Origin: Glaciihabitans tibetensis
GTDB taxonomy: Bacteria > Actinomycetota > Actinomycetes > Actinomycetales > Microbacteriaceae
Reading direction: 5' to 3'
Assembly (NCBI RefSeq): GCF_003003265.1
Contig: NZ_PVTL01000005.1
Span: 124,001-188,000, forward strand
DNA length: 64,000 nt
The notes under the pieces were generated by a model. That model ran no database searches, was not told the origin of the DNA, and was given only the letters and a program-made list of their open reading frames with translations. The translations under genes were made by a program, and so were the position numbers. Shown here piece by piece: positions 37,673 to 47,409 of the stretch; positions within the stretch are counted from its first letter, which is position 1; each line of letters opens with the position of its first letter.

Positions 37673-39900
37673 TCTGCGGTCCTTGTGGCCTTGCGGCGCT
37701 TACGCACGGTGCGGACGATGCCCGCGGCGAAGATACCGAACACGAGTACCCCGAACACGATGGTGCCCGCGGTTTCCCATCCCGCGTGCACGTTCAGCTC
37801 CACGGTGGTGGGTTGTCCGATCGGGTTGCCCCCGGGCTGGTCGAGCACCGTAACCGTGAGTTGCACTTCGCCGTTGGCCAGCGATACGACGGGGACCCGA
37901 GCCCTGCCGGACGAGCGGGGTTCGATCACAAGCTGAACGAACTGCTCTTCGACCGACAGCAGGGGGGTGCGGGCACGCACGTTGACGTAGACCGTCACCT
38001 CCTGGTCGAGGTCGTTGTTCACCGTTACCGGGAGAAAACCCCGGTCGGCGGGCAATTGCACAGTGCTGCTCGGGGCGATTTGCACGGAATTACGGATGTC
38101 TGCGGAGTCGGCGAGGAACGCGTCCGCGGTCACGTTCCACGCCGCTGGGTCATCGAGCCAGGAGTTCGACAGCACCGCCAGTAGGTCCAGTCGCCGCGCG
38201 GAGGTGAGTGCGAGCGGATCTGCGGCGATTGTGGCGAACTGGGCGTCTGCTGCTTCGGCCCCGAGGAGGGCGGCGACCTTGTCAATCCGGCTCTGGTCGG
38301 CAACCGCATCGACGATCGTCGCCGCAGCGGGGGCCAGACTGGTGAACCCGGGAACAGGACCGCCGGAGGTATTTACGTCAAACGCGGGCACTACGGAAGC
38401 GGCCGCGGCCCACGGCAGGGCGAACAGGGCCTGCAGTGTCTCGTTGAGGCGATATCTATTGTCAAACCAGGTGCGGTCGAGGGTCGCGAGCACGGTCGGC
38501 GCGGCGGTTCCCGCTTCTTCACTGGAAACCGCCGCAACGGCGGATAACTCCGACATCGCCGAGTTCCACTCGGCCGTGTTTTCGGAATTGACCGCCTCCT
38601 GCAGGAGGGAAGACAGCTGCGCGTCCGCGACGACTACCGGAGTGTTCGCGCCACCCTCGACGCCCGCGGCCGGTGTCACGGTCGCTGTTACCTTCGAGGT
38701 CGCCGCCGTGAGTTGCCGCGCCACGTTATCGCTCGATAGCAGCACGGGTCCCGCGGCCGCAGCGATCGTTGCGAGCGACTGCGACGTGACGCTGTTCTCG
38801 GTCGGCCAGACGAAGCTGGGGTAGGTGTAGTTCCACTGGGTCAGACTCTCCGTGGTGGGCTGCGGAGCGAGCGGCGGTTCGGTCGTGGGAGTGCCCGCCT
38901 CCGGGGAAGGCGACTCCGAGGCATCCGGCGCTGCAAAAAGAGACGAATCGACGGCGAAGTCGAAGGAGAGCGGTGCGACGCCAGCCGAGCCCGCCGCCAA
39001 TGGCGTGGTGATGTCGGCATCGGCATACGCCAGCGGGAACGTGGGGTTGCTGGCCGTGCGCAGCCGTTCGAGCCACTCCACGGCCGACGTTGGTGCAGCG
39101 CTACCCAGAACCCGAATGGAGGCGAGGACGCGCGGATCGATCCCGATCGCGACCTGGCTGCCCAGCATCGCGTCGAGCTGCACGGACAACACGCCCCCTC
39201 GCGCGGTGTATTCGGCGAGGGTCGCTGAATCCAGCAGCCCGGGCGCGTCGGTGGGCAGCACGAGAGGAGCGGCTATCGCCACTCCCAGCGGGCTTGTCGC
39301 CGCGGTCTTCCAGGTCAGCGCCGTGCGGGCCTCCGCGACCAACTCAGTATCGACCAACTCAGCGTCGGCCGAGTCAGAGTCGGGCGAGGCAGAGCCTCCC
39401 GCCGCCGAGTCTCCCGCGGCGGGGTCGCTGAGCAGGCGCACTCCGAGCGCGTAGACGCCTTCCTCGGCAAAACCGAGCGCGGCCTCCGGCACGGTCATGC
39501 CGACGATGCGGGTGTCGCCGGCCGCGATGCTGGTGGAGGTGGCGGTGCCGACTCTGTCCGCGGCGACGATGCTTCCCTCCGCGGCGGTGAGCCAGTCGCT
39601 GAGCGCGCTGGTGGAGCTCAGCCTGGCGCGGTTGACGCTCGCGTCGACCGTGATCCCGTCGACCGCGGCGGTGGTGCGGTTGGCGATCGTGACGGTGAGG
39701 TGTACGTCCGTGCCAGCGGTGGGTTTCACCAACGTGTCTGGCTCAACAGTCATGCTGACCGTGCCTTCGTCGATCTCTTCGACCGCGCTCGGGGCGGATT
39801 CCGAGAGGGCAGCGTCGATGGGGGTCGCGGGGAGGGCGGCCCCAATCCCGAGTAGGCCAAAGAGGAGCGCAGCAACAGCTCCGGCCGGTGTGGCGGTCAT
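37669..39900 (-). CDS. DUF6049 family large extracytoplasmic protein
   Basis: A 743-residue protein with an N-terminal signal sequence (hydrophobic about 6-24), a long Ala/Ser/Thr-rich extracytoplasmic region with an early NEW3/Ig-like segment and a late one, and a C-terminal membrane helix (about 708-730) with a basic tail. The family has no known activity. It is almost always directly upstream of murJ in actinobacteria, so a peptidoglycan role is likely but unproven. The ATG at 39900 with AGGGTC upstream is preferred over an in-frame ATG at 40014. The ATG overlaps the stop of a possible 11-codon leader peptide. Confidence 0.88.
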   Translation of the reverse strand: MTATPAGAVAALLFGLLGIGAALPATPIDAALSESAPSAVEEIDEGTVSMTVEPDTLVKPTAGTDVHLTVTIANRTTAAVDGITVDASVNRARLSSTSALSDWLTAAEGSIVAADRVGTATSTSIAAGDTRIVGMTVPEAALGFAEEGVYALGVRLLSDPAAGDSAAGGSASPDSDSADAELVDTELVAEARTALTWKTAATSPLGVAIAAPLVLPTDAPGLLDSATLAEYTARGGVLSVQLDAMLGSQVAIGIDPRVLASIRVLGSAAPTSAVEWLERLRTASNPTFPLAYADADITTPLAAGSAGVAPLSFDFAVDSSLFAAPDASESPSPEAGTPTTEPPLAPQPTTESLTQWNYTYPSFVWPTENSVTSQSLATIAAAAGPVLLSSDNVARQLTAATSKVTATVTPAAGVEGGANTPVVVADAQLSSLLQEAVNSENTAEWNSAMSELSAVAAVSSEEAGTAAPTVLATLDRTWFDNRYRLNETLQALFALPWAAAASVVPAFDVNTSGGPVPGFTSLAPAAATIVDAVADQSRIDKVAALLGAEAADAQFATIAADPLALTSARRLDLLAVLSNSWLDDPAAWNVTADAFLADSADIRNSVQIAPSSTVQLPADRGFLPVTVNNDLDQEVTVYVNVRARTPLLSVEEQFVQLVIEPRSSGRARVPVVSLANGEVQLTVTVLDQPGGNPIGQPTTVELNVHAGWETAGTIVFGVLVFGIFAAGIVRTVRKRRKATRTAE

Positions 39901-39932
39901 GGACCGACCCTGAAGAATCGTTCGGCCAGCAT
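39897..39932 (-). CDS. Possible 11-codon leader peptide (uORF) of the DUF6049-murJ operon
   Basis: The minus strand reads MLAERFFRVGP then TGA. Its TGA overlaps the DUF6049 ATG (ATGA). A TAGACT box (39944-39939) ends 6 nt before the uORF ATG, so the transcript would begin at this ATG. The Shine-Dalgarno-like AGGGTC for the main gene lies inside the uORF. This architecture would couple translation of DUF6049 to the leader. Codon content alone cannot prove it is translated. Confidence 0.5.
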   Translation of the reverse strand: MLAERFFRVGP

Positions 39933-39938
39933 GGGGAG

Positions 39939-39944
39939 AGTCTA
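39939..39944 (-). promoter_or_regulatory. Candidate leaderless promoter -10 box for the uORF-DUF6049-murJ operon
   Basis: TAGACT on the minus strand, 6 nt before the ATG of the 11-codon leader. The cca gene starts about 130 bp away on the opposite strand. Confidence 0.45.
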
Positions 39945-40070
39945 TGGTGCTCGGGCTGCGGCAATCGTGAGAACGCGGGGCCCGTCGTTGCACTGCCTCG
40001 TTGCACTGCCCCACCAGCCGGCCGGCGGCGTTCGGTGGGGAGCGGCGCCGCTATGGCAAGCTTGACCGTT

Positions 40071-41495
40071 ATGGATAGCGTCGCTTCGGCACTGGGGCGA
40101 CTCGAGTCTCTCGCCGCCACTGCCCCCATTGCTCGACTCGCAACCGCGTTTGCGGCCGCCGGACAGGAACTGGCGCTCGTTGGCGGTCCCGTCCGCGACG
40201 CCTTCCTCGGCAGGCCCGTCAACGATCTGGACTTCACGACCAGCGCCAGCCCCGACGAGATCCTTGAGATCGTGAAACCGATCGCGTCGGCAACCTGGGA
40301 GATCGGGCGCGAGTTCGGCACCATCGGCGCCCGCGTGGCCGGTGAGAAGGTGGAGATCACCACCTACCGCGCGGACTCGTACTCGGGCGAGAGCCGCAAG
40401 CCCACGGTGCAATTTGGCGACACCATCGAGGGTGACCTGGTGCGCCGCGACTTCACGGTGAATGCGATGGCGTTGCGTCTGCCCGGGCTTCAGCTGGTGG
40501 ATCCGGCCGGCGGCGTCGAGGACCTGATCGCCCAGCGCATCGTCACCCCGGCGTCGGCCGAGATCTCCTTCGGAGACGATCCATTGCGGATGATGCGTGC
40601 CGCCCGATTCGCCAGCCAGCTTGGATTCACGGTCGACGAGAAGACCGTGGAGGCGATGATCGCCCTCGCGCCGCGTCTCGACATCATCAGCGTTGAGCGG
40701 ATCAGCGAGGAGCTCGGCAAGCTGCTGCTCACCGACCGCCCCCGGGCCGGTCTCCAGCTGCTGGTCGACACGGGCCTCGCGGAGCTGGTGATTCCGGAAC
40801 TGCCCGCCCTCAAGCTGGAGATCGACGAGCACGCGCACCACAAAGACGTTTACGAGCACAGCCTGACGGTGCTCGAACAGGCCATCGACTACGAGAAGTC
40901 GCGCGGCCACTCCCCCGACCTCGTACTGCGGTTGGCGTCCCTGCTGCACGACATCGGAAAACCGGCGACAAAACGGGTCGAGGCGGGCGGAGTGGTCAGC
41001 TTCCACCACCACGACGTGGTGGGCGCGAAGCTTGCGGGCAGGCGGCTCAAGGCGCTGAGGTTTGACAACGACACAATTGCCGCCGTCGCCCGCCTCACGG
41101 AGCTGCACCTGCGCTTTTTTGGGTACACGGAGGCCGCGTGGACCGACTCCGCGGTGCGTCGCTACGTACGCGACGCCGGCCCGCTGCTGGAGCGTTTGCA
41201 CATCCTCACCCGTGCCGATGTCACCACTCGTAACCGCAGGAAGGCCGACCGCCTGGCCTTCGCCTACGACGACCTCGAGCATCGGATCGCCGCGCTCGCC
41301 GAGGCCGAGGGAGTCGCGGCCCTCCGCCCGGACCTCGATGGCGAAGCCATCATGCGGGTGCTCGAACTGCGGCCGGGGCGCGAAGTGGGCGAGGCGTACC
41401 GCTTCCTTCTGGAGCTGCGTCTCGATGAGGGACCCCTCGGGGAAGACGAAGCGGAACGCCGCCTGCGCGCCTGGTGGGCCGAGCGCAACGCATAA
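40071..41495 (+). CDS. cca: CCA-adding tRNA nucleotidyltransferase
   Basis: A 474-residue class II enzyme that adds or repairs the 3' CCA of tRNAs, needed because the tRNA genes seen here do not encode CCA. Motifs are LVGGPVRDAFLGR, the catalytic DLDFTT, RRDFTVNAMAL, and an HD domain (LLHDIGKP). An alternative in-frame ATG at 40053 would add six residues; further upstream extension overlaps the divergent gene. The ending (residues 440-474) is arginine-rich and normal for the family. It converges on ino1. Confidence 0.94.
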   Translation: MDSVASALGRLESLAATAPIARLATAFAAAGQELALVGGPVRDAFLGRPVNDLDFTTSASPDEILEIVKPIASATWEIGREFGTIGARVAGEKVEITTYRADSYSGESRKPTVQFGDTIEGDLVRRDFTVNAMALRLPGLQLVDPAGGVEDLIAQRIVTPASAEISFGDDPLRMMRAARFASQLGFTVDEKTVEAMIALAPRLDIISVERISEELGKLLLTDRPRAGLQLLVDTGLAELVIPELPALKLEIDEHAHHKDVYEHSLTVLEQAIDYEKSRGHSPDLVLRLASLLHDIGKPATKRVEAGGVVSFHHHDVVGAKLAGRRLKALRFDNDTIAAVARLTELHLRFFGYTEAAWTDSAVRRYVRDAGPLLERLHILTRADVTTRNRRKADRLAFAYDDLEHRIAALAEAEGVAALRPDLDGEAIMRVLELRPGREVGEAYRFLLELRLDEGPLGEDEAERRLRAWWAERNA

Positions 41496-41581
41496 CCGGC
41501 TAAGCAGGTTACCCCGGCCTGAGGGGTGCGGCGGCGGAGCCACCGGCCACCCAGACCGAGATAACCGGGTTAGGGGGTTAC
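41492..41581. repeat. Imperfect 21-bp direct repeat spanning both stop codons of cca and ino1
   Basis: Copy 1 (41492-41512) includes the cca TAA and copy 2 (41561-41581) includes the ino1 stop on the other strand. They match at about 17 of 21 positions and each contains TAACCGG and GGTTAC, so each can also form a small hairpin. Confidence 0.7.
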
Positions 41582-42648
41582 GCCGTGCCCGCGATGAAGT
41601 CCTCAAGCATCTGCCGGGCGACAGGGTCGGGGTGCTGCACCGCCGGAGACTTCATGAAGTACGCGGACGCGGACTCGACCGGGCCTCCGAGGCCGGCCTC
41701 CAGGGCCATACCGGCGGCGCGGATGGCGTCGATGACAACTCCGGCGCTGTTGGGTGAGTCCCACACCTCGAGCTTGTACTCGATGCTCGTCGGCGCGTTG
41801 CCGAAGCCGTGTCCCTCGAGGCGAACGAAGGCCATTTTGCGGTCGTTCAGCCACGGCACGTGATCGCTCGGGCCGATGTGCACGTTCTCCGGGGCGATCG
41901 TGGCGTCGATGTTGCTTGTCACCGCCTGGGTCTTCGAGATTTTCTTCGACTCGAGCCGGCTGCGCTCCAACATGTTCTTGAAGTCCATGTTGCCGCCAAC
42001 GTTGAGCTGGTACGTGCGGTCGAGGACCAGCCCGCGCTCCTCGAACAGTCGGGCGAGCACCCGGTGCGTGATGGTCGCGCCGAGCTGGCTTTTGATGTCG
42101 TCGCCCACGATGGGAACGCCGGCGACACGGAACTTCTCGGCCCAGACCGGATCGCTCGCGATGAACACCGGCAACGCGTTGACGAAGGCGACGCCCGCAT
42201 CGATGGCGGCCTGTGCGTAGTAGCGCACGGCTTCTTCCGAACCGACCGGGAGGTAGCAGACGAGAACCTGGGCGCCGCTGTCCTTGAGGGCCTGCACGAT
42301 GTCGACGGCGGGTGCGGCGGACTCGGTCACGACCTGGCGGTAGTACTCCCCCAGCCCGTCGAGTGTTTCGCCGCGGAGTACCTGGACGCCCGTGGCGGCG
42401 ACATCCGCAAATTTCCAGGTGTCATTCTGGCCCGCCCACAGAGCGTCGGCCAGATCGAGGCCGACCTTGTCGGCATCCACGTCGAACGCGGCGACGAACT
42501 CGATGTCCCGCACCCGGTACGGGCCGAAACGGGTGTGCATGAGCCCGGGGACAAGTTCTTCGTCCTCGGCGGTGGCGTAAAAGGTGACGCCCTGAACTAG
42601 TGCGTTGGCGCAGTTTCCTACACCTGCGATGGCAACCCGAAGGGTCAT
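41578..42648 (-). CDS. ino1: Inositol-3-phosphate synthase
   Basis: A 356-residue NAD-dependent enzyme that isomerises glucose 6-phosphate to inositol 3-phosphate, feeding phosphatidylinositol and mycothiol synthesis. It shows [15 protein letters not shown] (NAD-binding), [31 protein letters not shown] and [11 protein letters not shown], typical of the short actinobacterial form. A Shine-Dalgarno AAGGAG lies about 10 nt upstream. It is divergent from the rpsF operon. Confidence 0.95.
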   Translation of the reverse strand: MTLRVAIAGVGNCANALVQGVTFYATAEDEELVPGLMHTRFGPYRVRDIEFVAAFDVDADKVGLDLADALWAGQNDTWKFADVAATGVQVLRGETLDGLGEYYRQVVTESAAPAVDIVQALKDSGAQVLVCYLPVGSEEAVRYYAQAAIDAGVAFVNALPVFIASDPVWAEKFRVAGVPIVGDDIKSQLGATITHRVLARLFEERGLVLDRTYQLNVGGNMDFKNMLERSRLESKKISKTQAVTSNIDATIAPENVHIGPSDHVPWLNDRKMAFVRLEGHGFGNAPTSIEYKLEVWDSPNSAGVVIDAIRAAGMALEAGLGGPVESASAYFMKSPAVQHPDPVARQMLEDFIAGTA

Positions 42649-42663
42649 GACTGAGACTGCTCC

Positions 42664-42692
42664 TTGATAGGCGTGACGTAGACCCCTAGACT
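42664..42692 (+). promoter_or_regulatory. Candidate promoter of the rpsF-ssb-rpsR-rplI operon
   Basis: TTGATA (42664-42669) and TAGACT (42687-42692) are spaced by 17 bp. The predicted leader is about 90 nt. It holds a small hairpin (CGACCA/TGGTCG, 42706-42720), a second inverted repeat CACAGA/TCTGTG and two CCG triplets, which may relate to S6:S18 autoregulation of this operon. Confidence 0.5.
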
Positions 42693-42789
42693 AGGCAGGT
42701 TGTCTCGACCACGTTGGTCGTGTTCGACACGTCAACACCCTCCTGTCACAGATCGTCTGTGGCCGTTTTAGTCCGAAGGAGGTGGGTTT

Positions 42790-43251
42790 ATGACGCATCA
42801 GTATGAACTCATGGTGATCCTCGATCCAGAGATCGATGAGCGCACCGTGGCTCCCAGCCTAGACAAGTTCCTCAATGTCATTCGCAACGATGGTGGAACC
42901 ATCGACAACGTTGACATCTGGGGCCGTCGTCGCCTGGCCTACGAGATCAACAAGAAGACCGAAGGCATCTACGCCGTCGTTCAGCTGACCGCGAAGGCCG
43001 AGTCCACCAAGGAACTCGACCGCCAGCTGTCGCTCAGCGAAGCCGTTATGCGCACCAAGGTGCTTCGCGCCGAAGAGGGCATCGCCCAGGTCGCAGAAGC
43101 CACCAAGGCCGCAGAGGAGAAGGCAGCCCGCAAGGCCGCCCGCCCCGTCGTTGCTGCAAAGCCCGCAGTTGCAGCTGACAAGCCTGCAGCTGCTACGGAA
43201 AAGCCCGCCGCCCCTGCTGCTGAAAAGCCGGCAGAAACGGTTGCCGAGTAG
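42790..43251 (+). CDS. rpsF: 30S ribosomal protein S6
   Basis: A 153-residue ribosomal protein. The S6 fold covers about residues 1-97 ([28 protein letters not shown]). A C-terminal extension of about 55 residues, rich in Ala, Lys and Pro, is made of repeated KPAA units. A very strong Shine-Dalgarno (AAGGAGGTG) precedes the ATG. It is followed 3 bp later by ssb, the conserved rpsF-ssb-rpsR-rplI order. Confidence 0.96.
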   Translation: MTHQYELMVILDPEIDERTVAPSLDKFLNVIRNDGGTIDNVDIWGRRRLAYEINKKTEGIYAVVQLTAKAESTKELDRQLSLSEAVMRTKVLRAEEGIAQVAEATKAAEEKAARKAARPVVAAKPAVAADKPAAATEKPAAPAAEKPAETVAE

Positions 43252-43254
43252 TCC

Positions 43255-43773
43255 ATGGCAGGCGAAACCGTTATCACCGTGGTGGGAAACCTCACCAGTG
43301 ACCCCGAGCTGCGCTACACGCAGAACGGGCTTGCGGTTGCGAACTTCACCATTGCTTCGACTCCGCGTTCGTTCGACCGCGCTAGCAACGACTGGAAAGA
43401 CGGCGATGCCCTCTTCCTTCGTGCCAGCGTGTGGCGTGAGTTTGCCGAGCACGTCGCCGGATCCCTGACCAAGGGTTCCCGCGTCATTGCTACCGGCCGA
43501 CTCAAGCAGCGGTCGTACGAGACCAAGGAAGGCGAGAAGCGTACGAGCATTGAGCTGGAAGTCGATGAAATCGGCCCCAGCCTGCGTTACGCGACTGCCC
43601 AGGTCACCCGTGCCGCATCGTCCCGCGAAGGCGGCGGCGGTTCAGCAGGCGGTGCCCGCGGTGGCTCCTCCCCCCAGGTAGCGAATGAGCCGTGGGCCGC
43701 AAGCGCACCGGATTCCTCCGGTAGCGACGTGTGGAACACGCCAGGCAGCTACAGCGACGAAACTCCCTTTTAG
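43255..43773 (+). CDS. ssb: Single-stranded DNA-binding protein
   Basis: A 172-residue SSB. The OB fold covers about residues 1-115 ([29 protein letters not shown]). A Gly/Ser-rich linker leads to the acidic tip SDETPF that recruits replication and repair enzymes. It shares the rpsF operon, which allows co-expression with dnaB-linked replication functions nearby. Confidence 0.96.
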   Translation: MAGETVITVVGNLTSDPELRYTQNGLAVANFTIASTPRSFDRASNDWKDGDALFLRASVWREFAEHVAGSLTKGSRVIATGRLKQRSYETKEGEKRTSIELEVDEIGPSLRYATAQVTRAASSREGGGGSAGGARGGSSPQVANEPWAASAPDSSGSDVWNTPGSYSDETPF

Positions 43774-43792
43774 ACCTTAAGGACAAATAACC

Positions 43793-44056
43793 ATGGCTGG
43801 AAAGAGCAGCGGCGACCGCCGCAAGCCTCTCCGCAACGCCAAGGGTGGCAAGCCCGCCGCCCCGGCAAAGTCGATTCGCGTTGGCGTTATCGACTACAAG
43901 GACGTTGCGACCCTTCGTAAGTTCATCTCGGAGCGTGGAAAGATTCGCGCCCGTCGTATCACCGGTGTCTCCGTTCAGGAGCAGCGCCTCATCGCCCGTG
44001 CCGTCAAGAACGCACGCGAGATGGCGCTTCTTCCCTACGCCGGCTCAGGCCGTTAA
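43793..44056 (+). CDS. rpsR: 30S ribosomal protein S18
   Basis: An 87-residue basic ribosomal protein that binds with S6 on 16S r[22 protein letters not shown] and [12 protein letters not shown] are family signatures. No CxxC zinc motif is present, so it is the zinc-independent form. It lies between ssb and rplI. Confidence 0.96.
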   Translation: MAGKSSGDRRKPLRNAKGGKPAAPAKSIRVGVIDYKDVATLRKFISERGKIRARRITGVSVQEQRLIARAVKNAREMALLPYAGSGR

Positions 44057-44067
44057 GGAGCATTGAT

Positions 44068-44520
44068 ATGTTGAAGCTCATCCTCACGCACGAGGTCACC
44101 GGCCTCGGTGCCCCCGGAGACGTCATCGACGTCAAGAACGGTTATGCCCGTAACTACCTCGTTCCTCAGGGCTATGCAGTCCAGTGGACCCGCGGTGGCG
44201 AGAAGCAGGTCGAATCGATCAAGGCAGCCCGCGTAGCCCGCGAGCACGCCACCATCGAGGAAGCTCAGGACCTCAAGGCCAAGCTCCAGGCCGCCACGGT
44301 CAAGCTGGTTGTCAAGGCTGGCGAGGGCGGACGCCTGTTCGGCTCCGTCAAGACCTCGGATGTTGCCGAAGCCGTCGCCGCTGCTGGCGTCGGAAGCGTT
44401 GACAAGCGCAAGATCGAGATCTCGACCCCGATCAAGCTGACCGGAACGCACGAAGCGACCGTTCGTCTTCGCGACGACATCATCGCGACGATCACCCTCC
44501 AGGTGGTTGCTGCGAAGTAG
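44068..44520 (+). CDS. rplI: 50S ribosomal protein L9
   Basis: A 150-residue ribosomal protein with the N-terminal L9 domain ([30 protein letters not shown] region), a connecting helix and a C-terminal domain. The length is normal. It is the last gene of the operon and is followed directly by an intrinsic terminator. Confidence 0.97.
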   Translation: MLKLILTHEVTGLGAPGDVIDVKNGYARNYLVPQGYAVQWTRGGEKQVESIKAARVAREHATIEEAQDLKAKLQAATVKLVVKAGEGGRLFGSVKTSDVAEAVAAAGVGSVDKRKIEISTPIKLTGTHEATVRLRDDIIATITLQVVAAK

Positions 44521-44529
44521 TTTCACCGA

Positions 44530-44569
44530 GTGATAGCCCGGAGCACGCGCTCCGGGCTATCACTTTTTT
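44530..44569 (+). terminator. Intrinsic terminator after rplI
   Basis: A perfect 15-bp stem (44530-44544 with 44549-44563), loop ACGC, then six T. It is the clearest classical Rho-independent terminator in the window. Confidence 0.95.
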
Positions 44570-44961
44570 GTGCCCGGATTCGACAGGTCTGTGCACAGGT
44601 GGCCCCTACCTTAAGTAACCTTCAACCGCCACTTCAACCATATTTCTACACACGCCATGTGAATAGATTAAGTGCTGGTCAAGAGCCTTATAAAATTCAC
44701 AATGGCCGAGTTGTGCACAGTGTTCTCCACAGGTTCCCCACACCACATGCGGCGTTTCTCCACTTAATTCCACAGCTCTATCCACAGGGTGAGTTGTGGC
44801 GGCGTAGTGGGTGTTCTTATGGTGAAGCCTCTCCGGTTGATCAAGGGGTGTTGTTGGATCGCCGGCTCAGATCGCTTTGGGGTGCGACCGCAGGGCGACA
44901 GCGCCGTTGTCTGCCGTTCGAGATACAACTAGATAAATAGTCAGTCACTGGGAGGTGTCAC
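44570..44961. other. rplI-dnaB intergenic region with AT-rich segment
   Basis: About 390 bp without a gene. The part at about 44605-44705 is conspicuously AT-rich for this genome and is followed by a cluster of DnaA-box-like sequences (44711-44786). A dnaB promoter probably lies in the last 100 bp (TAGATA at 44930-44935), and a GGGAGGTG Shine-Dalgarno precedes the dnaB ATG. Confidence 0.6.
44711..44786 (+). promoter_or_regulatory. Cluster of DnaA-box-like sites upstream of dnaB
   Basis: Nonamers in one orientation: TTGTGCACA (44711-44719), TTCTCCACA (44723-44731), TTCCCCACA (44734-44742), TTCTCCACT (44756-44764) and CTATCCACA (44778-44786). Each is one or two mismatches from TTATCCACA. Centre spacings of 11-23 bp suit cooperative DnaA binding. 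Confidence 0.6.
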
Positions 44962-46341
<1,380 letters not shown>

Positions 46342-46382
46342 TCGGTAGCTGGCAGCGGGTCACCCGTCGAGGCCGCACAGCG

Positions 46383-46396
46383 TAAACTGAAAACCT
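46383..46396 (+). promoter_or_regulatory. Leaderless-type -10 box before the DUF308-like gene
   Basis: TAAACT (46383-46388) lies 8 nt before the ATG at 46397, with no Shine-Dalgarno between. Confidence 0.35.
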
Positions 46397-47083
46397 ATGG
46401 CCAGCCGAGATACTCCCGCCCGCGACGCTGCCTACTGGTACGTTCCATTGGCTCGCGCGATTCCGGCGGCGTTGATGGCGGTGCTGATCACCTTCAATGC
46501 CGATCATTCGGCCACGCTCGGGCTGCTCAGCTTTGGGATCTTCGCGGTTCTCAGCGGATTGGCGCTCGCCCTGCTGAGTTCGCGCCCCCTCGGCGCGGGC
46601 GTGCAGCGGTCGATCTTCATCGGGCAGGGCATTCTGACCGTGCTCGCCGGTCTGGTTGCGCTCATCTGGCCGAGCGCCGGGCTCGGGTTCTTCCTGTTCC
46701 TGTTGAGCGCCTGGGCCGCGCTCACGGGGTTTCTCGAGCTCTATGCGGGGTTGCGCACGCGCGGTCGCCACGCGGCCTCTCGTGACTGGCTGTTCGTCGG
46801 TGGTCTGACCGTGATTCTTGCCGTGGTCGTGCTGGTCGTGCCGCCGGACCTACAGCAGCAGTTCTCCGGCCAAAACGGCGTCAGCGGAGTGCTCAGCACC
46901 TCAATCATCGTCGTCGGGTGCCTCGGCGCGTACGGCGCCATCGCCGCGGTCTATCTCGTCATCGCCGGGCTATCCCTCAAGTGGGCTCCGGCAGAAGTGG
47001 CCGCGGCAGAAGCAGGCTCGACAGACGCAGCCCCGACAGAAGCAGCCCCGACAGAAGCAGTACAGGACGGAAACCCATCGTGA
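46397..47083 (+). CDS. HdeD/DUF308-like polytopic membrane protein
   Basis: A 228-residue protein with about six hydrophobic segments between residues 18 and 190 (paired helices with GLLSFGIFAVLSGLALALL and GQGILTVLAGLVALIWPSAGL). A Glu/Ala/Pro-rich C-terminal tail is made of AAPTE repeats (about 197-220). The repeated two-helix organisation resembles DUF308/HdeD proteins; the function is unknown. It overlaps the next gene by 4 bp (GTGA). Confidence 0.75.
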   Translation: MASRDTPARDAAYWYVPLARAIPAALMAVLITFNADHSATLGLLSFGIFAVLSGLALALLSSRPLGAGVQRSIFIGQGILTVLAGLVALIWPSAGLGFFLFLLSAWAALTGFLELYAGLRTRGRHAASRDWLFVGGLTVILAVVVLVVPPDLQQQFSGQNGVSGVLSTSIIVVGCLGAYGAIAAVYLVIAGLSLKWAPAEVAAAEAGSTDAAPTEAAPTEAVQDGNPS

Positions 47084-47343
47084 CATCCCCCAGCCGGAAG
47101 GACCGTCTGCGTCCGCTCGAACTGCTCGTGCTCTCCGGGATCGTTGCCGTGTTCCTCGGCCTCGTCGTCGCCGCGTCCACTCGTGACTTCGGCCTGGGCG
47201 TCATCTTCTTCGGGGTCGGCTTCATCCTGACCCTGATGACGTTGGCGATGCTCGCGCTGTCAGTGAAGGTGGATGACGCGGAGCAGACCGACCTCGATGA
47301 GCAAAACCACACCGACAAGCCACCCCGGCCCAGCGCGCACTGA
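47080..47343 (+). CDS. Small two-helix membrane protein
   Basis: An 87-residue protein starting at a GTG that overlaps the previous stop. A basic N-terminus (SRKDRLRP), two membrane helices (about 13-31 and 37-60) and a charged C-terminal tail (DDAEQTDLDEQN) are visible. The translational coupling supports it being real and working with the DUF308-like protein. No family was recognised. Confidence 0.75.
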   Translation: MTSPSRKDRLRPLELLVLSGIVAVFLGLVVAASTRDFGLGVIFFGVGFILTLMTLAMLALSVKVDDAEQTDLDEQNHTDKPPRPSAH

Positions 47344-47400
47344 GTTTCACAGCGCACACTGAGTTCCCAGTGCACACTGAGTTCACACAGTGCGCACCAG
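47338..47400. repeat. Three imperfect repeats at the convergent junction before purB
   Basis: CACTGAGTT occurs at 47338, 47357 and 47375 within three similar 18-19 bp units. The first unit contains the TGA stop of the upstream gene and the last ends 10 bp before the purB stop. Confidence 0.8.
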
Positions 47401-47409
47401 GCCCGCGGG

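Noticed and set aside
39942..41606. Long minus-strand open frame opposite cca
   Set aside because: cca is unmistakable on the plus strand. The antisense translation is His/Arg/Gly-rich filler without motifs.
44530..44940. 136-codon plus-strand frame between rplI and dnaB
   Set aside because: It begins inside the rplI terminator stem and crosses the DnaA-box cluster, which is better explained as regulatory DNA.
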